Below are positions 38,942 through 47,976 of a stretch of DNA of 64,000 nt, in pieces. Positions within the stretch are counted from its first letter, which is position 1. Each line of letters opens with the position of its first letter. Location of the stretch: contig NZ_KB895454.1 in NCBI RefSeq assembly GCF_000374865.1, forward strand, positions 62,001 to 126,000. Direction: 5' to 3'. Source of the stretch: Arthrobacter sp. 135MFCol5.1. GTDB lineage: Bacteria > Actinomycetota > Actinomycetes > Actinomycetales > Micrococcaceae. A program made the translations under genes and the position numbers. A model generated the notes under the pieces. That model saw only the letters and a program-made list of their open reading frames with translations. It searched no databases and was not told where the DNA came from.

Positions 38942-40168
38942 ATGACATCTCACACCCTCAACGAACTGATCGCTGAAGGTGTCCGCGGGCGGTACATTCT
39001 GGTTCGAAGTGACCTGAATGTGCCGCTCGACGGCTCTACAGTCACTGACGACGGCCGCATCAAGGCCTCACTTCCAGTGCTGTCAAAGCTCACGGACGCC
39101 GGTGCCCGCGTGCTGGTAACAGCCCACCTCGGACGCCCCAAGGGCGCCCCGGAGGACAAGTATTCCCTTCGCCCCGCCGTGGACCGCCTCGCCGAGCTGG
39201 CGGACTTCAAGGTCACCCTGGCAGCTGACACCGTGGGTGGTGCCGCCAAGGAGGCTGCTGCCGCCCTGCAGGACGGCGAAGTGCTGGTCCTGGAGAACGT
39301 CCGCTTCGACTCCCGGGAGACCAGCAAGGACGACGCCGAACGCGGCGCCTTCGCCGACGAACTCGTGGCACTCACCGGAGACAACGGCGCTTACGTGGAC
39401 GATGCCTTCGGCGCCGTCCACCGCAAGCACGCCAGCGTCTATGACGTCGCCACCCGGTTGCCGTCATACCAGGGCGACCTGGTCCGTACGGAGGTGGAAG
39501 TCCTTCGGAAGCTGACCACCGACACCCAGCGTCCCTACGTCGTGGTGCTCGGCGGTTCCAAGGTCTCCGACAAGCTTGCGGTCATTGACAACCTGCTTGG
39601 CAAAGCCGACACCATCCTGGTGGGCGGCGGCATGCTGTTCACCTTCCTGGCAGCGTCCGGTCACAAGGTGGGCTCCAGCCTCCTGGAGGAAGACCAGATC
39701 CCCGTGGTCCAGGACTACCTCAAGCGGGCCGCGGATGCGGGTACCGAGTTTGTCGTGCCCACGGACGTCGTGGTGGCAGAGAAGTTTGCTGCCGACGCCG
39801 CGCACGAAACGGTGCCGGCGGAGGCCATCGAAGGCAGCAGCTTCGGTGCCAGCGGCATCGGCCTGGATATCGGCCCCAACACCGCTGCCGCGTTCGCGGA
39901 GCGCATCAAGGGAGCCCGCACGGTCTTCTGGAACGGTCCCATGGGCGTCTTCGAATTCGAGGCGTTCTCCGCCGGCACCCGCGCCATCGCGCAGGCGCTG
40001 ACGGAAACCGGGGGTTTCACCGTCGTGGGCGGCGGCGACTCCGCGGCTGCGGTGCGTACGCTGGGATTCGCAGACGACCAGTTCGGCCATATTTCCACTG
40101 GCGGCGGTGCAAGCCTGGAATACCTTGAAGGCAAGGAGCTTCCCGGCCTCAGCGTCCTGGACCGGTAG
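38942..40168 (+). CDS. pgk: Phosphoglycerate kinase
   Basis: A 408-residue glycolytic kinase making ATP from 1,3-bisphosphoglycerate. Landmarks are [59 protein letters not shown] and [16 protein letters not shown] at 38942 follows the gap stop by 10 bp with only a weak ribosome site, so coupling to gap translation is likely. Confidence 0.97.
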   Translation: MTSHTLNELIAEGVRGRYILVRSDLNVPLDGSTVTDDGRIKASLPVLSKLTDAGARVLVTAHLGRPKGAPEDKYSLRPAVDRLAELADFKVTLAADTVGGAAKEAAAALQDGEVLVLENVRFDSRETSKDDAERGAFADELVALTGDNGAYVDDAFGAVHRKHASVYDVATRLPSYQGDLVRTEVEVLRKLTTDTQRPYVVVLGGSKVSDKLAVIDNLLGKADTILVGGGMLFTFLAASGHKVGSSLLEEDQIPVVQDYLKRAADAGTEFVVPTDVVVAEKFAADAAHETVPAEAIEGSSFGASGIGLDIGPNTAAAFAERIKGARTVFWNGPMGVFEFEAFSAGTRAIAQALTETGGFTVVGGGDSAAAVRTLGFADDQFGHISTGGGASLEYLEGKELPGLSVLDR

Positions 40169-40206
40169 CACAACTGCCACAGCAGTATCGGACTGAACAG
40201 TCCTCC

Positions 40207-40239
40207 GGCCGGCAGGTTGCCCGCGGCAGCCTGCCGGCC
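40207..40239 (+). repeat. Hairpin between pgk and tpiA
   Basis: GGCCGGCAGG and CCTGCCGGCC form a 10-bp perfect inverted repeat around TTGCCCGCGGCAG. It lacks a U tract and sits inside the operon, so it may be an RNA-processing or attenuation element. Confidence 0.5.
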
Positions 40240-40270
40240 GCACACATATCAAGACTTTTATGGAGATCAC

Positions 40271-41086
40271 GTGACTACGTCAACGAACGGCGCCTTCGAC
40301 CGCAAGCCCTTCATCGCGGGCAACTGGAAAATGAACATGGACCACGTGCAGGGCATCACCCTCCTGCAGAAGCTGGCCTGGACCCTCTCCGATGCCAAGC
40401 ACGACTACAGCCGGGTCGAGGTCGCCGTTTTCCCGCCATTCACGGACCTCCGCGGCGTCCAGACTCTGGTCCAGGGCGATGACCTGCAGGTGGCCTACGG
40501 CGGCCAGGACCTTTCCCAGTTCGACTCCGGAGCCTACACCGGCGACATCTCCGGCCAATTCCTCGCCAAGCTTGGCTGCACCTACGTCCTGGTGGGCCAC
40601 AGCGAACGCCGTACCATCCACAACGAGTCCGACGACGTCCTGAACGCCAAGGTCAAGGCGGCTTTCAAGCATGGGGTCACTCCGGTCCTGTGCGTCGGGG
40701 AGGGCCTGGAAATCCGCCAGGCGGGAACCCATGTGGAACACACGCTCCAGCAGCTCCGCGCCGGAGTTGCAGGGCTCACCAACGACCAGGCCGCCGAACT
40801 GGTGGTCGCCTACGAGCCCGTCTGGGCGATTGGCACCGGCGAGGTCGCGGGCCCCGAGGATGCGCAGGAAATGTGCGCTGCGATCCGGGCGGAGCTCGGC
40901 AGCCTCTTCGGTGCGGACGTTGCCGCCAAGACCCGCCTGCTGTACGGCGGTTCGGTCAAGGCCAACAATGCCGCCGCCATCCTGCAGGAGCGCGACGTGG
41001 ACGGGGTCCTGGTGGGCGGTGCCAGCCTTGATCCTGCCGAGTTTGCTAATATTGTCAGGTTCGAGAGCCACCTGGTCACGGACTAG
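40271..41086 (+). CDS. tpiA: Triosephosphate isomerase
   Basis: A 271-residue TIM barrel. Catalytic residues are visible: Asn and Lys in FIAGNWKMN, His in VLVGHSERR and Glu in [12 protein letters not shown], with the phosphate-binding [12 protein letters not shown] and [15 protein letters not shown] 40271 has GGAG six bases upstream. The pgk-tpiA gap of about 100 bp has a possible GCCGGCAGG...CCTGCCGGC hairpin (40207-40239) that may tune read-through. Confidence 0.97.
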   Translation: MTTSTNGAFDRKPFIAGNWKMNMDHVQGITLLQKLAWTLSDAKHDYSRVEVAVFPPFTDLRGVQTLVQGDDLQVAYGGQDLSQFDSGAYTGDISGQFLAKLGCTYVLVGHSERRTIHNESDDVLNAKVKAAFKHGVTPVLCVGEGLEIRQAGTHVEHTLQQLRAGVAGLTNDQAAELVVAYEPVWAIGTGEVAGPEDAQEMCAAIRAELGSLFGADVAAKTRLLYGGSVKANNAAAILQERDVDGVLVGGASLDPAEFANIVRFESHLVTD

Positions 41087-41134
41087 TCCGGCGCCAGTAC
41101 AAACTCCCGCCATCCCAACTTCCGAAAGGCCGTC

Positions 41135-41392
41135 GTGGACGTTCTTCATGTCATCCTGCAGATCCTCCTGGGCATCACCAGCCTCCTGCTGACGCTGCTG
41201 ATCCTCTTGCACAAGGGTCGCGGCGGCGGGCTTTCCGACATGTTCGGCGGCGGCATGAGCTCGGGCCTGAGCTCCTCCGGGGTAGCCGAACGAAACCTCA
41301 ACCGTTTCACCATCGTCTTGGGCGTTACGTGGGGCGTGGTAATCATTGCCCTCGGCCTGATTATGCGGTTCAGCGGCGGTGGCGACTCCTAA
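41135..41392 (+). CDS. secG: Preprotein translocase subunit SecG
   Basis: An 85-residue SecG with two membrane helices (about residues 1-22 and 50-73) flanking the conserved LHKGRGGGLSDMFGGG loop. It assists SecYE in protein export. GTG 41135 has GAAAGG eight bases upstream. It closes the glycolytic operon, a gene order common in actinobacteria and firmicutes. Confidence 0.95.
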   Translation: MDVLHVILQILLGITSLLLTLLILLHKGRGGGLSDMFGGGMSSGLSSSGVAERNLNRFTIVLGVTWGVVIIALGLIMRFSGGGDS

Positions 41393-41446
41393 GGGTCCCG
41401 CTGACTAGGGTCCTGAGGCCCTCCCGCTGCCCGGATCGGGCATCTA

Positions 41447-41480
41447 AACTGTGGCTGTCGGTTTACCGGCGGCCACAGTT
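41447..41480 (+). terminator. Strong hairpin between secG and rbpA, overlapping the rbpA -10
   Basis: Fifteen paired bases (AACTGTGGCTGTCGG with CCGGCGGCCACAGTT, two G-U) around TTTA. The left arm overlaps TAAACT (41445-41450), the likely rbpA -10. For secG read-through it is a full terminator hairpin; an mRNA starting at about 41457 would contain only part of it. Confidence 0.6.
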
Positions 41481-41528
41481 GCGTTAAAGCTGCCGAAACC
41501 GGCCATCCGCTTCGAGGCAGGAGATGTC

Positions 41529-41924
41529 ATGGTCCATCCAGCATCGGGCTTTCGGGGGACCCGCGCCGGGGTGACGGCAGGGTCCGGATCGAGCCTGCAG
41601 TCCACCGATTCTTCCGCCCAGCCCCTCCCTCGCATCCGGGTGTCCTACTGGTGCGCGAAGGGACACGAGACCCAGCCAGTCTTCCTTAAGCTCCCCGAGG
41701 ACCAGATTCCCGTGACCTGGGACTGCCGCCGCTGCGGGGGTCCCGCCTCCCGTGACGGCCAGGCGGCCGCCTTGGCTGATCCGTTCGACGACGGATACAA
41801 AAGCCACCTGGAATACGTTAAAGAGCGGCGCTCCGACCGGGACGCGGAAGACGTCCTGGCCGGAGCGCTGGAAAAGCTACGCGCCCGCGGCGTCTTTTCG
41901 GACGAGTTGCTGCGGGACACGTGA
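41529..41924 (+). CDS. rbpA: RNA polymerase-binding protein RbpA
   Basis: A 131-residue actinobacterial transcription factor that binds RNA polymerase and the principal sigma factor and stabilises open complexes. The N-terminal GFRGTRAG corresponds to the RGSRLG of the tuberculosis protein. The zinc-like core is YWCAKGHETQ...IPVTWDCRRCGG. The sigma-interaction domain is SHLEYVKERRSDRDAEDVLA. ATG 41529 has AGGAGA upstream and was preferred over the GTG at 41451, which lies against the -10. The last 48 bases overlap the convergent pgl gene. Confidence 0.85.
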   Translation: MVHPASGFRGTRAGVTAGSGSSLQSTDSSAQPLPRIRVSYWCAKGHETQPVFLKLPEDQIPVTWDCRRCGGPASRDGQAAALADPFDDGYKSHLEYVKERRSDRDAEDVLAGALEKLRARGVFSDELLRDT

Positions 41925-42695
41925 GGCGGCGTTCTCGTCAATCAGCCACAGGGTGCGGGACGTACCGCGCGGTCCGGCGGCAGGTACCTGGACCGGGTTG
42001 GCGCCGGCAAGGGCAAGCCCTACCGCCCCGGCCTTGTCCTCTCCGGCCACCACCATCCAGACTTCTGACGCCGTATTAATGGCTGGCAGGGTCAGTGAAA
42101 TGCGCAGCGGCGGCGGCTTGGGCGAGTTGCGGACGCCCACCACTGTGAGGTTCTTTTCCCTGATGCCGGCTTGCTCAGGAAACAAGGACGCGATGTGGGC
42201 GTCGGGGCCGACGCCCAGGAGCACTACGTCGAGGCGTGGCAGCGTTGACGGCTCCTCCGGGCGGTCATCGGACATGTCGGCTGCATGTTCGGCCGCTGCA
42301 GCGTCCCTGAGTTGCCGCGCATAGTCTTCGGCCGCCTCCTCGGCGGTGCCGAACTCGTCCGCGGAACCCGGGGAGTGGACCCGTTCCGGGTCCACCGGAA
42401 TGTGCGAGAGCAGGGCATCGTACGCCTGCTTGGTGTTCCGGTCCGGGTCCGCGGTACCAACGAAGCGTTCGTCACCCCACCAGAAGTTGACCTTGGACCA
42501 GTCGACGGCGGGCGCCGCCGGGGAATCGGCCACTGCCTTCAGCGTACCGATCCCCACGGTCCCCCCGGTGAGCACCACTGTGGCTTCGCCGTACTTGTCC
42601 TGCACATCAACGAGCTTGGTGATCAGGCGGGCCGCGATGGCGGCCATGAGGACAGACGAATCAGGATGGATGCTTACTCTGGGGTCAACGCTCAC
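41877..42695 (-). CDS. pgl: 6-phosphogluconolactonase
   Basis: A 272-residue lactonase of the oxidative pentose-phosphate pathway. TVVLTGGTVGIGTLKAV binds phosphate, VNFWWGDERFVGTADPDRN is the family signature, and LDVVLLGVGPDAHIASLFP is the catalytic-site motif. GTG 42695 overlaps the end of opcA by 11 bp and has AAGGAG 12 bases upstream. It is the last gene of the tkt operon and runs 48 bp into the end of rbpA on the other strand. Confidence 0.93.
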   Translation of the reverse strand: MSVDPRVSIHPDSSVLMAAIAARLITKLVDVQDKYGEATVVLTGGTVGIGTLKAVADSPAAPAVDWSKVNFWWGDERFVGTADPDRNTKQAYDALLSHIPVDPERVHSPGSADEFGTAEEAAEDYARQLRDAAAAEHAADMSDDRPEEPSTLPRLDVVLLGVGPDAHIASLFPEQAGIREKNLTVVGVRNSPKPPPLRISLTLPAINTASEVWMVVAGEDKAGAVGLALAGANPVQVPAAGPRGTSRTLWLIDENAASRVPQQLVRKDAAGA

Positions 42696-43626
42696 TGGGT
42701 CGGACGCTCCTTAGATTGGTACGTGGCAGTCCAATAGTAATCACTTCGCCAAACACTTCGTCCGGGTCCAGCCGGCGCAGCTCCTCGGCGAGGCAGTCGC
42801 GGAGGCTGCGTCGGGGGAGGGTGATCCGTTGGGCCGGCTGGCCGGGCTGGGTGAGTTCGGCGACCGAGAGTCCGGGGCGGAAGAGCTGCACGTCGCCGCC
42901 GGGCCGGCTGAGGCGGACGCGGCGGATCCCGGTCCCGGCCGGGTCCGCGACGATGGTCACGGGCGCGTCCAGGGTGAGCGTGAGCCATGCCGCGAGCAGG
43001 ATGGTGGACGGTGAGTCCGAAGCGCCTTCGACCGCGACCGCGGTGACGGGGGAGGAATCGACTTCGTCCAGTGCCGCGGCCAGCTGGATCCGCCAGTTGG
43101 TCAGCCGGGTCCAGGCGAGATCGGTGTCACCGGCTTTGTAGGTGTGGTGGATCCGTTCCAGTGCTGCCTGCGGGTCCGGTTCGTTGGCAGAGTCCGTGAT
43201 CCTGCGGTGCGCGATCGCGCCGATGGAGGTCTCGCACGCGTTTTCCGGTGCCCCATGCGGCCACCAGGCCACTATCGGGGCATCCGGGAGCAGCAGGGCG
43301 GCCACCAGGGATTCGGACTCGTGCGCGAGCTGGCCGTAGCCGCGGAGCACGATGACCTCGGATGCGCCGGCATCCCCGCCCACGCGGATCTGCGCGTCGA
43401 GCCGGTCCTCGGCGTCCTTTCCGGCGTCGGCCAGGACGATGATCCGGCAGGGGTGTTCCCGGCTGGCGTCATTTGCGGCCTCAATGGCTTCTTCCTCAAG
43501 CCCGGACTTGGTCACCACCACGAGGGTGAGGACCCGGCCCAGGGCGATCACCCCGCCCTGCTCGCGCAGGGACATGAGCTTCTTGGATACCTTCGAGGTG
43601 GTGGTATCGGGCAGGTTTACGATCAT
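42685..43626 (-). CDS. opcA: Glucose-6-phosphate dehydrogenase assembly protein OpcA
   Basis: A 313-residue OpcA. RIIVLADAGKDAEDRLDAQI, then LLLPDAPIVAWWPHGAPENA and a C-terminal LRRLDPDEVFGEVI are typical of the family. In cyanobacteria and actinobacteria it is needed for assembly or redox control of Zwf. It overlaps zwf by 4 bp (ATGA), supporting a stoichiometric partnership. Confidence 0.93.
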   Translation of the reverse strand: MIVNLPDTTTSKVSKKLMSLREQGGVIALGRVLTLVVVTKSGLEEEAIEAANDASREHPCRIIVLADAGKDAEDRLDAQIRVGGDAGASEVIVLRGYGQLAHESESLVAALLLPDAPIVAWWPHGAPENACETSIGAIAHRRITDSANEPDPQAALERIHHTYKAGDTDLAWTRLTNWRIQLAAALDEVDSSPVTAVAVEGASDSPSTILLAAWLTLTLDAPVTIVADPAGTGIRRVRLSRPGGDVQLFRPGLSVAELTQPGQPAQRITLPRRSLRDCLAEELRRLDPDEVFGEVITIGLPRTNLRSVRPSER

Positions 43627-45182
43627 GGCCTTCTCCAGGTTCGTCCGTCGCGGGCCAGCAGCTCATCGGCGCTGGCCGGGCCCCAGGAGCCGGGGGCATA
43701 GGGTTCGGGCTGTTCGGCCAGGGTGGCCCAGTATTCCTCGAACGGGTCCAGGATCTTCCAGGACAGCTCCACTTCCTGATGGCGCGGGAACAACGGCGGC
43801 TCACCAAGCAGAACGTCCAGGATCAGCCGCTCGTACGCTTCGGGGCTCGACTCGGTGAACGAGTGCCCGTAGCCGAAGTCCATGGTCACGTCACGGACTT
43901 CCATCTGGGTGCCGGGGACCTTGGAACCGAACCGGATGGTTACGCCCTCGTCGGGCTGGACCCGGATCACCACGGCGTTCTGCCCGAAGTCGTCCTCGCC
44001 ATGGTCGCGGAAGAGCAGGTTCGGGGCTCTTTTGAAGACCACGGCAATCTCGGTGACGCGGCGGCCCAGGCGCTTGCCCGCACGCAGGTAAAACGGAACC
44101 CCGGACCAGCGGCGGGTGTGAATGTCCACCCGGATCGCCGCATAGGTCTCCGTGGTGGAGTCGGCGGGGATGCCTTCCTCTTCCAGATAGCCCTGGACCT
44201 GCTCGCCGCCCTGCCATCCACCGGTGAACTGGCCGCGCGCGGAGTGCGTGGAGAGATCGTCCGGGAGCTTGACCGCGGCGAGGACCTTTTCCTTCTCCGC
44301 CCGCAGGTCATCGGCATTGAAGGAGATCGGTTCTTCCATAGCCGTCAGTGCCAGCAACTGGAGGAGGTGGTTCTGGATGACGTCGCGGGCCGCACCCACA
44401 CCGTCGTAATACCCGGCCCGGCCACCGGTGCCGATGTCCTCGGCCATGGTGATCTGGACATGGTCCACGTAGTTGGCGTTCCACAGCGGTTCGAACAGCT
44501 GGTTCGCGAAACGCAGTGCCAGGATGTTCTGGACCGTCTCCTTGCCCAGGTAGTGATCGATCCGGAACACGGCGTCCGGCGGGAAGACGGACTCGACAAT
44601 GTCGTTAAGCTGCCGCGCCGATTCCAGGTCATGGCCGAACGGTTTCTCGATCACCACCCGCCGCCACTTGTCCCCGTCAGCCTGCGCCAGGCCGTGCTTG
44701 GAGAGCTGCCGGCACACCTGCTCGAACGCCTTGGGCGGGATCGACAGATAGAACGCGTGGTTCCCGCGGGTGCCGCGGACGTCGTCGAGCTCCTTGATCG
44801 TCTCGCCGAGGCGCTCGAACGCGGCGTCGTCGTCGAACTCGCCCTGGACAAACCGGATGCCCTCGGACAGCTGGTTCCAGACCGCCTCATCGAACGGTGT
44901 GCGCGCGTGCTCCTGCACGGAGGCCTTCACCTCGGCGGCGAAGTCCTCCTTGTCCCACTCACGGCGGGCGAATCCCACCAGCGCAAAGCTGGGAGGCAAC
45001 AACCCGCGGTTGGCGAGGTCATACACCGCCGGCATGAGCTTCTTCCGGGCAAGGTCGCCTGTCACCCCGAAGAGGACAAGCGACGAAGGACCGGCAATCC
45101 GGTTCAAACGGCGGTCACGCGGGTCGCGCAACGGATTACGCCCGCGGCCCGCGCCCTTCCTGCCGTATTCAGTTTCTGGCAT
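43623..45182 (-). CDS. zwf: Glucose-6-phosphate 1-dehydrogenase
   Basis: A 519-residue enzyme starting the oxidative pentose-phosphate pathway. The coenzyme site is LVLFGVTGDLARKKLMPAVY and the substrate signature is RIDHYLGKETVQNILALRFAN. Lys in VIEKPFGHDLESA is conserved. ATG 45182 fits the usual N-terminus. It lies 15 bp after pgi and overlaps opcA. Confidence 0.97.
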   Translation of the reverse strand: MPETEYGRKGAGRGRNPLRDPRDRRLNRIAGPSSLVLFGVTGDLARKKLMPAVYDLANRGLLPPSFALVGFARREWDKEDFAAEVKASVQEHARTPFDEAVWNQLSEGIRFVQGEFDDDAAFERLGETIKELDDVRGTRGNHAFYLSIPPKAFEQVCRQLSKHGLAQADGDKWRRVVIEKPFGHDLESARQLNDIVESVFPPDAVFRIDHYLGKETVQNILALRFANQLFEPLWNANYVDHVQITMAEDIGTGGRAGYYDGVGAARDVIQNHLLQLLALTAMEEPISFNADDLRAEKEKVLAAVKLPDDLSTHSARGQFTGGWQGGEQVQGYLEEEGIPADSTTETYAAIRVDIHTRRWSGVPFYLRAGKRLGRRVTEIAVVFKRAPNLLFRDHGEDDFGQNAVVIRVQPDEGVTIRFGSKVPGTQMEVRDVTMDFGYGHSFTESSPEAYERLILDVLLGEPPLFPRHQEVELSWKILDPFEEYWATLAEQPEPYAPGSWGPASADELLARDGRTWRRP

Positions 45183-45197
45183 GGTTGCTTCTGCGCC

Positions 45198-46829
45198 TTA
45201 GCTCTCGGTTGCGGATGCGCGGGTGGACAGCGCTGCGACAAGGTCCTGCAGCTGCGCCACACCGGCGGCACGGTCGGTGAGGTGGAGGCGCAGCACGGGC
45301 CGGCCGTGCTGGCCCAGGACCTGGGCGTCGCCTGCAGCCTGGGCGGCAATGAGCTCGCCGAAGCTGAACGGCCGGTCCGGGATCGCGAGGTCCTCGGCCG
45401 CCGCAGCGGTGACCTGCAGGAAGACGCCGATCGCGGGGCCGCCCTTGTGGAACTGCCCGGTGGAGTGCAGGAAGCGCGGGCCCCAGCCGAACGTCACCGG
45501 CCGGCCGGAAGCCGCGGCGAGCTCGTCACGGATTCCTTCAAGGCCTGAAAAGGCCAGGCGGTCGAAGTACGCCTGGACGCTCAGGTAGCTGTCGGCAGCG
45601 AGCGTGCCAAGGAGTGCTTTGACGGCTTCGGCGGCGGTGGTGGCGCCGCCGAGCCAGTCGCCGCCCCGGACCTCGATGGCACCGTCCACGAAAGCGGCAG
45701 GGGTCGGCTCCGGCTGGGCATCCAGCAGCCCCCGGGCAGCCACCTTGGCGGCTTCCACGTCAGGCTGGTCGAAGGGGTTGATGCCCAGCAGCCGGCCCGC
45801 AACGGCGGTGGCGAACTCCCACACCATCATCTGGGTGGCGAGGCCTCCTGCGATGGCCACCTGGTTGTCTCCGAGTTCGACGTCGGCATCCGCGGCTACC
45901 AGCCGCACCACCAGGACGTCCGGCGCGCCGGAGGTCACCTCGGGCGCGTTGGGACCCGCCACGACAGGCAGGATGCCCGTCCCCAGCTTGCCCGTCGATT
46001 CAGCGATGAGCTGCTCGGCCCAGTCGGCGAAGCCAACGATGCCGGAGCCGTCCTCGGCAATGACGATCTTGTTCCGCAGCGGGCTGGTACCGCCGAGGGC
46101 GGCGCCCAGGGCGAGGCCGATGTTTTCGGGGGCGTCGTCATTGAGGACCTCGGCGGCTTCCTCGGCCTCATCCAGGAAGGCCTGGATATCAACCCCGGCC
46201 AGGCCTGAGGGCACCAGTCCGAACGCCGTCAGCGCCGAGTAGCGTCCGCCGACGTTCGGATCGGCGTTGAACACCGCGCGGTAGCCGGTTTCGCGGGACG
46301 ACTTGTCCAGCGGGGAACCGGGATCGGTCACGATGATGATCCGGCTCTTGGCGTCCAGGCCGGCCTCGGTGAAGGCCTGCTCGAAGATGCGGCGCTGTGA
46401 GTCGGTTTCCAGGGTGGAACCGGACTTGGACGAGACCACGATTGCGGTCTCGGCCAGCCGGTCTTCAAGGGCAGCACGGACCTGGTCGGGGTCCGTGCTG
46501 TCCAGCACCGTCAGCTCGACGCCGGCCGTGCCTGCGATAACCTCGGGGGCCAGCGAGGATCCGCCCATGCCGCAAAGCACGATCCGGGTGACGCCTTCGG
46601 CGCGCAGGGCGTCGCGGAGTTCCAGGATGTCCTTGACCAAGGATTGTGAAACGGTGGCCGCCTCCACCCAGCCGAGGCGGATGGCCGACTCCGACTCCGC
46701 ATCAGGACCCCACAGGGTGTGGTCCTTCGCGAAGATCCGGGTGGCGATCCGGTCATTTACCAGGGCGGGAAGGTGCTGGTCCAGGGCTTGCTGGGCAGCG
46801 CCGGTGGCGTCGAAGCTGAGTGTGCTCAT
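45198..46829 (-). CDS. pgi: Glucose-6-phosphate isomerase
   Basis: A 543-residue SIS-domain isomerase. VLCGMGGSSLAPEVIAGTAG and AIVVSSKSGSTLETDSQRR bind the sugar phosphate, and YFDRLAFSGLEGIRDELAAA follows in the C-terminal SIS domain. It is of the diverged type related to the isomerase half of Tal-Pgi fusions. Its ATG is six bases from the tal stop. Placement inside the pentose-phosphate operon gives direct control of the glucose-6-phosphate branch point. Confidence 0.92.
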   Translation of the reverse strand: MSTLSFDATGAAQQALDQHLPALVNDRIATRIFAKDHTLWGPDAESESAIRLGWVEAATVSQSLVKDILELRDALRAEGVTRIVLCGMGGSSLAPEVIAGTAGVELTVLDSTDPDQVRAALEDRLAETAIVVSSKSGSTLETDSQRRIFEQAFTEAGLDAKSRIIIVTDPGSPLDKSSRETGYRAVFNADPNVGGRYSALTAFGLVPSGLAGVDIQAFLDEAEEAAEVLNDDAPENIGLALGAALGGTSPLRNKIVIAEDGSGIVGFADWAEQLIAESTGKLGTGILPVVAGPNAPEVTSGAPDVLVVRLVAADADVELGDNQVAIAGGLATQMMVWEFATAVAGRLLGINPFDQPDVEAAKVAARGLLDAQPEPTPAAFVDGAIEVRGGDWLGGATTAAEAVKALLGTLAADSYLSVQAYFDRLAFSGLEGIRDELAAASGRPVTFGWGPRFLHSTGQFHKGGPAIGVFLQVTAAAAEDLAIPDRPFSFGELIAAQAAGDAQVLGQHGRPVLRLHLTDRAAGVAQLQDLVAALSTRASATES

Positions 46830-46835
46830 TGTGTG

Positions 46836-47951
46836 TTAGGAGGCCTTCCGTGCTGAGGCGAGGGCACCTTCGACGTCGGCCAGCAGTTCTTTCCAGCTGG
46901 CCACGAACTTGTCCAGGCCTTCGGTTTCGAGCAGGGCGACGACATCGTTGTAGGAGATGCCGAGCTTTTCCAGGGCGTCGAGGGTGGCGTTCGCCTCGGC
47001 GTACGTGCCGGTGACCGTATCACCGGTGACCACGCCGTGGTCGAAGGTGGCGTCCAGGGTCTTCTCCGGCATGGTGTTGACGACGCCGGGAGCGACAAGT
47101 TCGGTGACGTAGAGGGTGTCGGGGTACGCCGGGTCCTTCACGCCGGTGGAGGCCCACAGCGGACGCTGGGGGAGTGCCCCGGCCCCGGCGAGCAGTGCCC
47201 ACCGCTCAGTCGAGAAGAGTTCCTCGTAGACCTGGTAGGCAAGGCGGGCGTTGGCAACGCCGGCCTTGCCCTTCAGTGCCTTGGCTTCGTCGGTGCCGAT
47301 CTTGTCCAGGCGCTTGTCGATCTCGGTGTCCACCCGGGAGACAAAGAACGAGGCCACGGAGTGGATCTTCGCGAGGTCGTGGCCATTCTCCTTGGCCTGC
47401 TCCAGGCCGGACTGGAAGGCGTTGATGACCGCGCGGTAACGCTCCAGCGAGAAGATCAGCGTTACGTTGACGCTGATGCCCTCGGCCAGGGTGGCGGTTA
47501 TGGCCTCGAGGCCTTCCAGGGTTGCCGGGATCTTGATGTGGACGTTGTCCTTGTTGACCCGCTGGTAGAGGTGCTTGGCCTCGGCGATGGTGCCTGCGGT
47601 GTCCCAGGCCAGGCGGGGGTCGACTTCGATGGACACGCGGCCGTCGACGCCCTTGGTGGCTGCGGCCACCGGGGCGAAGAGGTCGCAGGCGTCGGCGACG
47701 TCGGTGGTGGTGATCTCGAAGATCGTGTCTTCCACGCTGGCGCCCTCTGCGGCCTTGCCGGCAATGATGGCGTCGTAGTCCGTGCCGGAGGTGATGGCTG
47801 CGTGGAAGATGGATGGGTTGGTGGTCACGCCAACCACGTTCTTCTCTTCAATGAGCTTGCGGAGGGTGCCGGTTTCCAGGCGTCCGCGGGAGAGGTCGTC
47901 GAGCCAGATGGAGACTCCGGCGTCGGAGAGCTGCTGGGTGGGAGTAGTCAT
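46836..47951 (-). CDS. tal: Transaldolase
   Basis: A 371-residue transaldolase of the TalB/TalAB subfamily common in actinobacteria. [30 protein letters not shown], the Schiff-base Lys in [15 protein letters not shown] and [14 protein letters not shown] are visible. ATG 47951 has AGGAG nine bases upstream; the open frame further upstream is antisense to tkt. Confidence 0.96.
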   Translation of the reverse strand: MTTPTQQLSDAGVSIWLDDLSRGRLETGTLRKLIEEKNVVGVTTNPSIFHAAITSGTDYDAIIAGKAAEGASVEDTIFEITTTDVADACDLFAPVAAATKGVDGRVSIEVDPRLAWDTAGTIAEAKHLYQRVNKDNVHIKIPATLEGLEAITATLAEGISVNVTLIFSLERYRAVINAFQSGLEQAKENGHDLAKIHSVASFFVSRVDTEIDKRLDKIGTDEAKALKGKAGVANARLAYQVYEELFSTERWALLAGAGALPQRPLWASTGVKDPAYPDTLYVTELVAPGVVNTMPEKTLDATFDHGVVTGDTVTGTYAEANATLDALEKLGISYNDVVALLETEGLDKFVASWKELLADVEGALASARKAS

Positions 47952-47976
47952 TTCTGTATCTCCTAAAAGATGAGGT

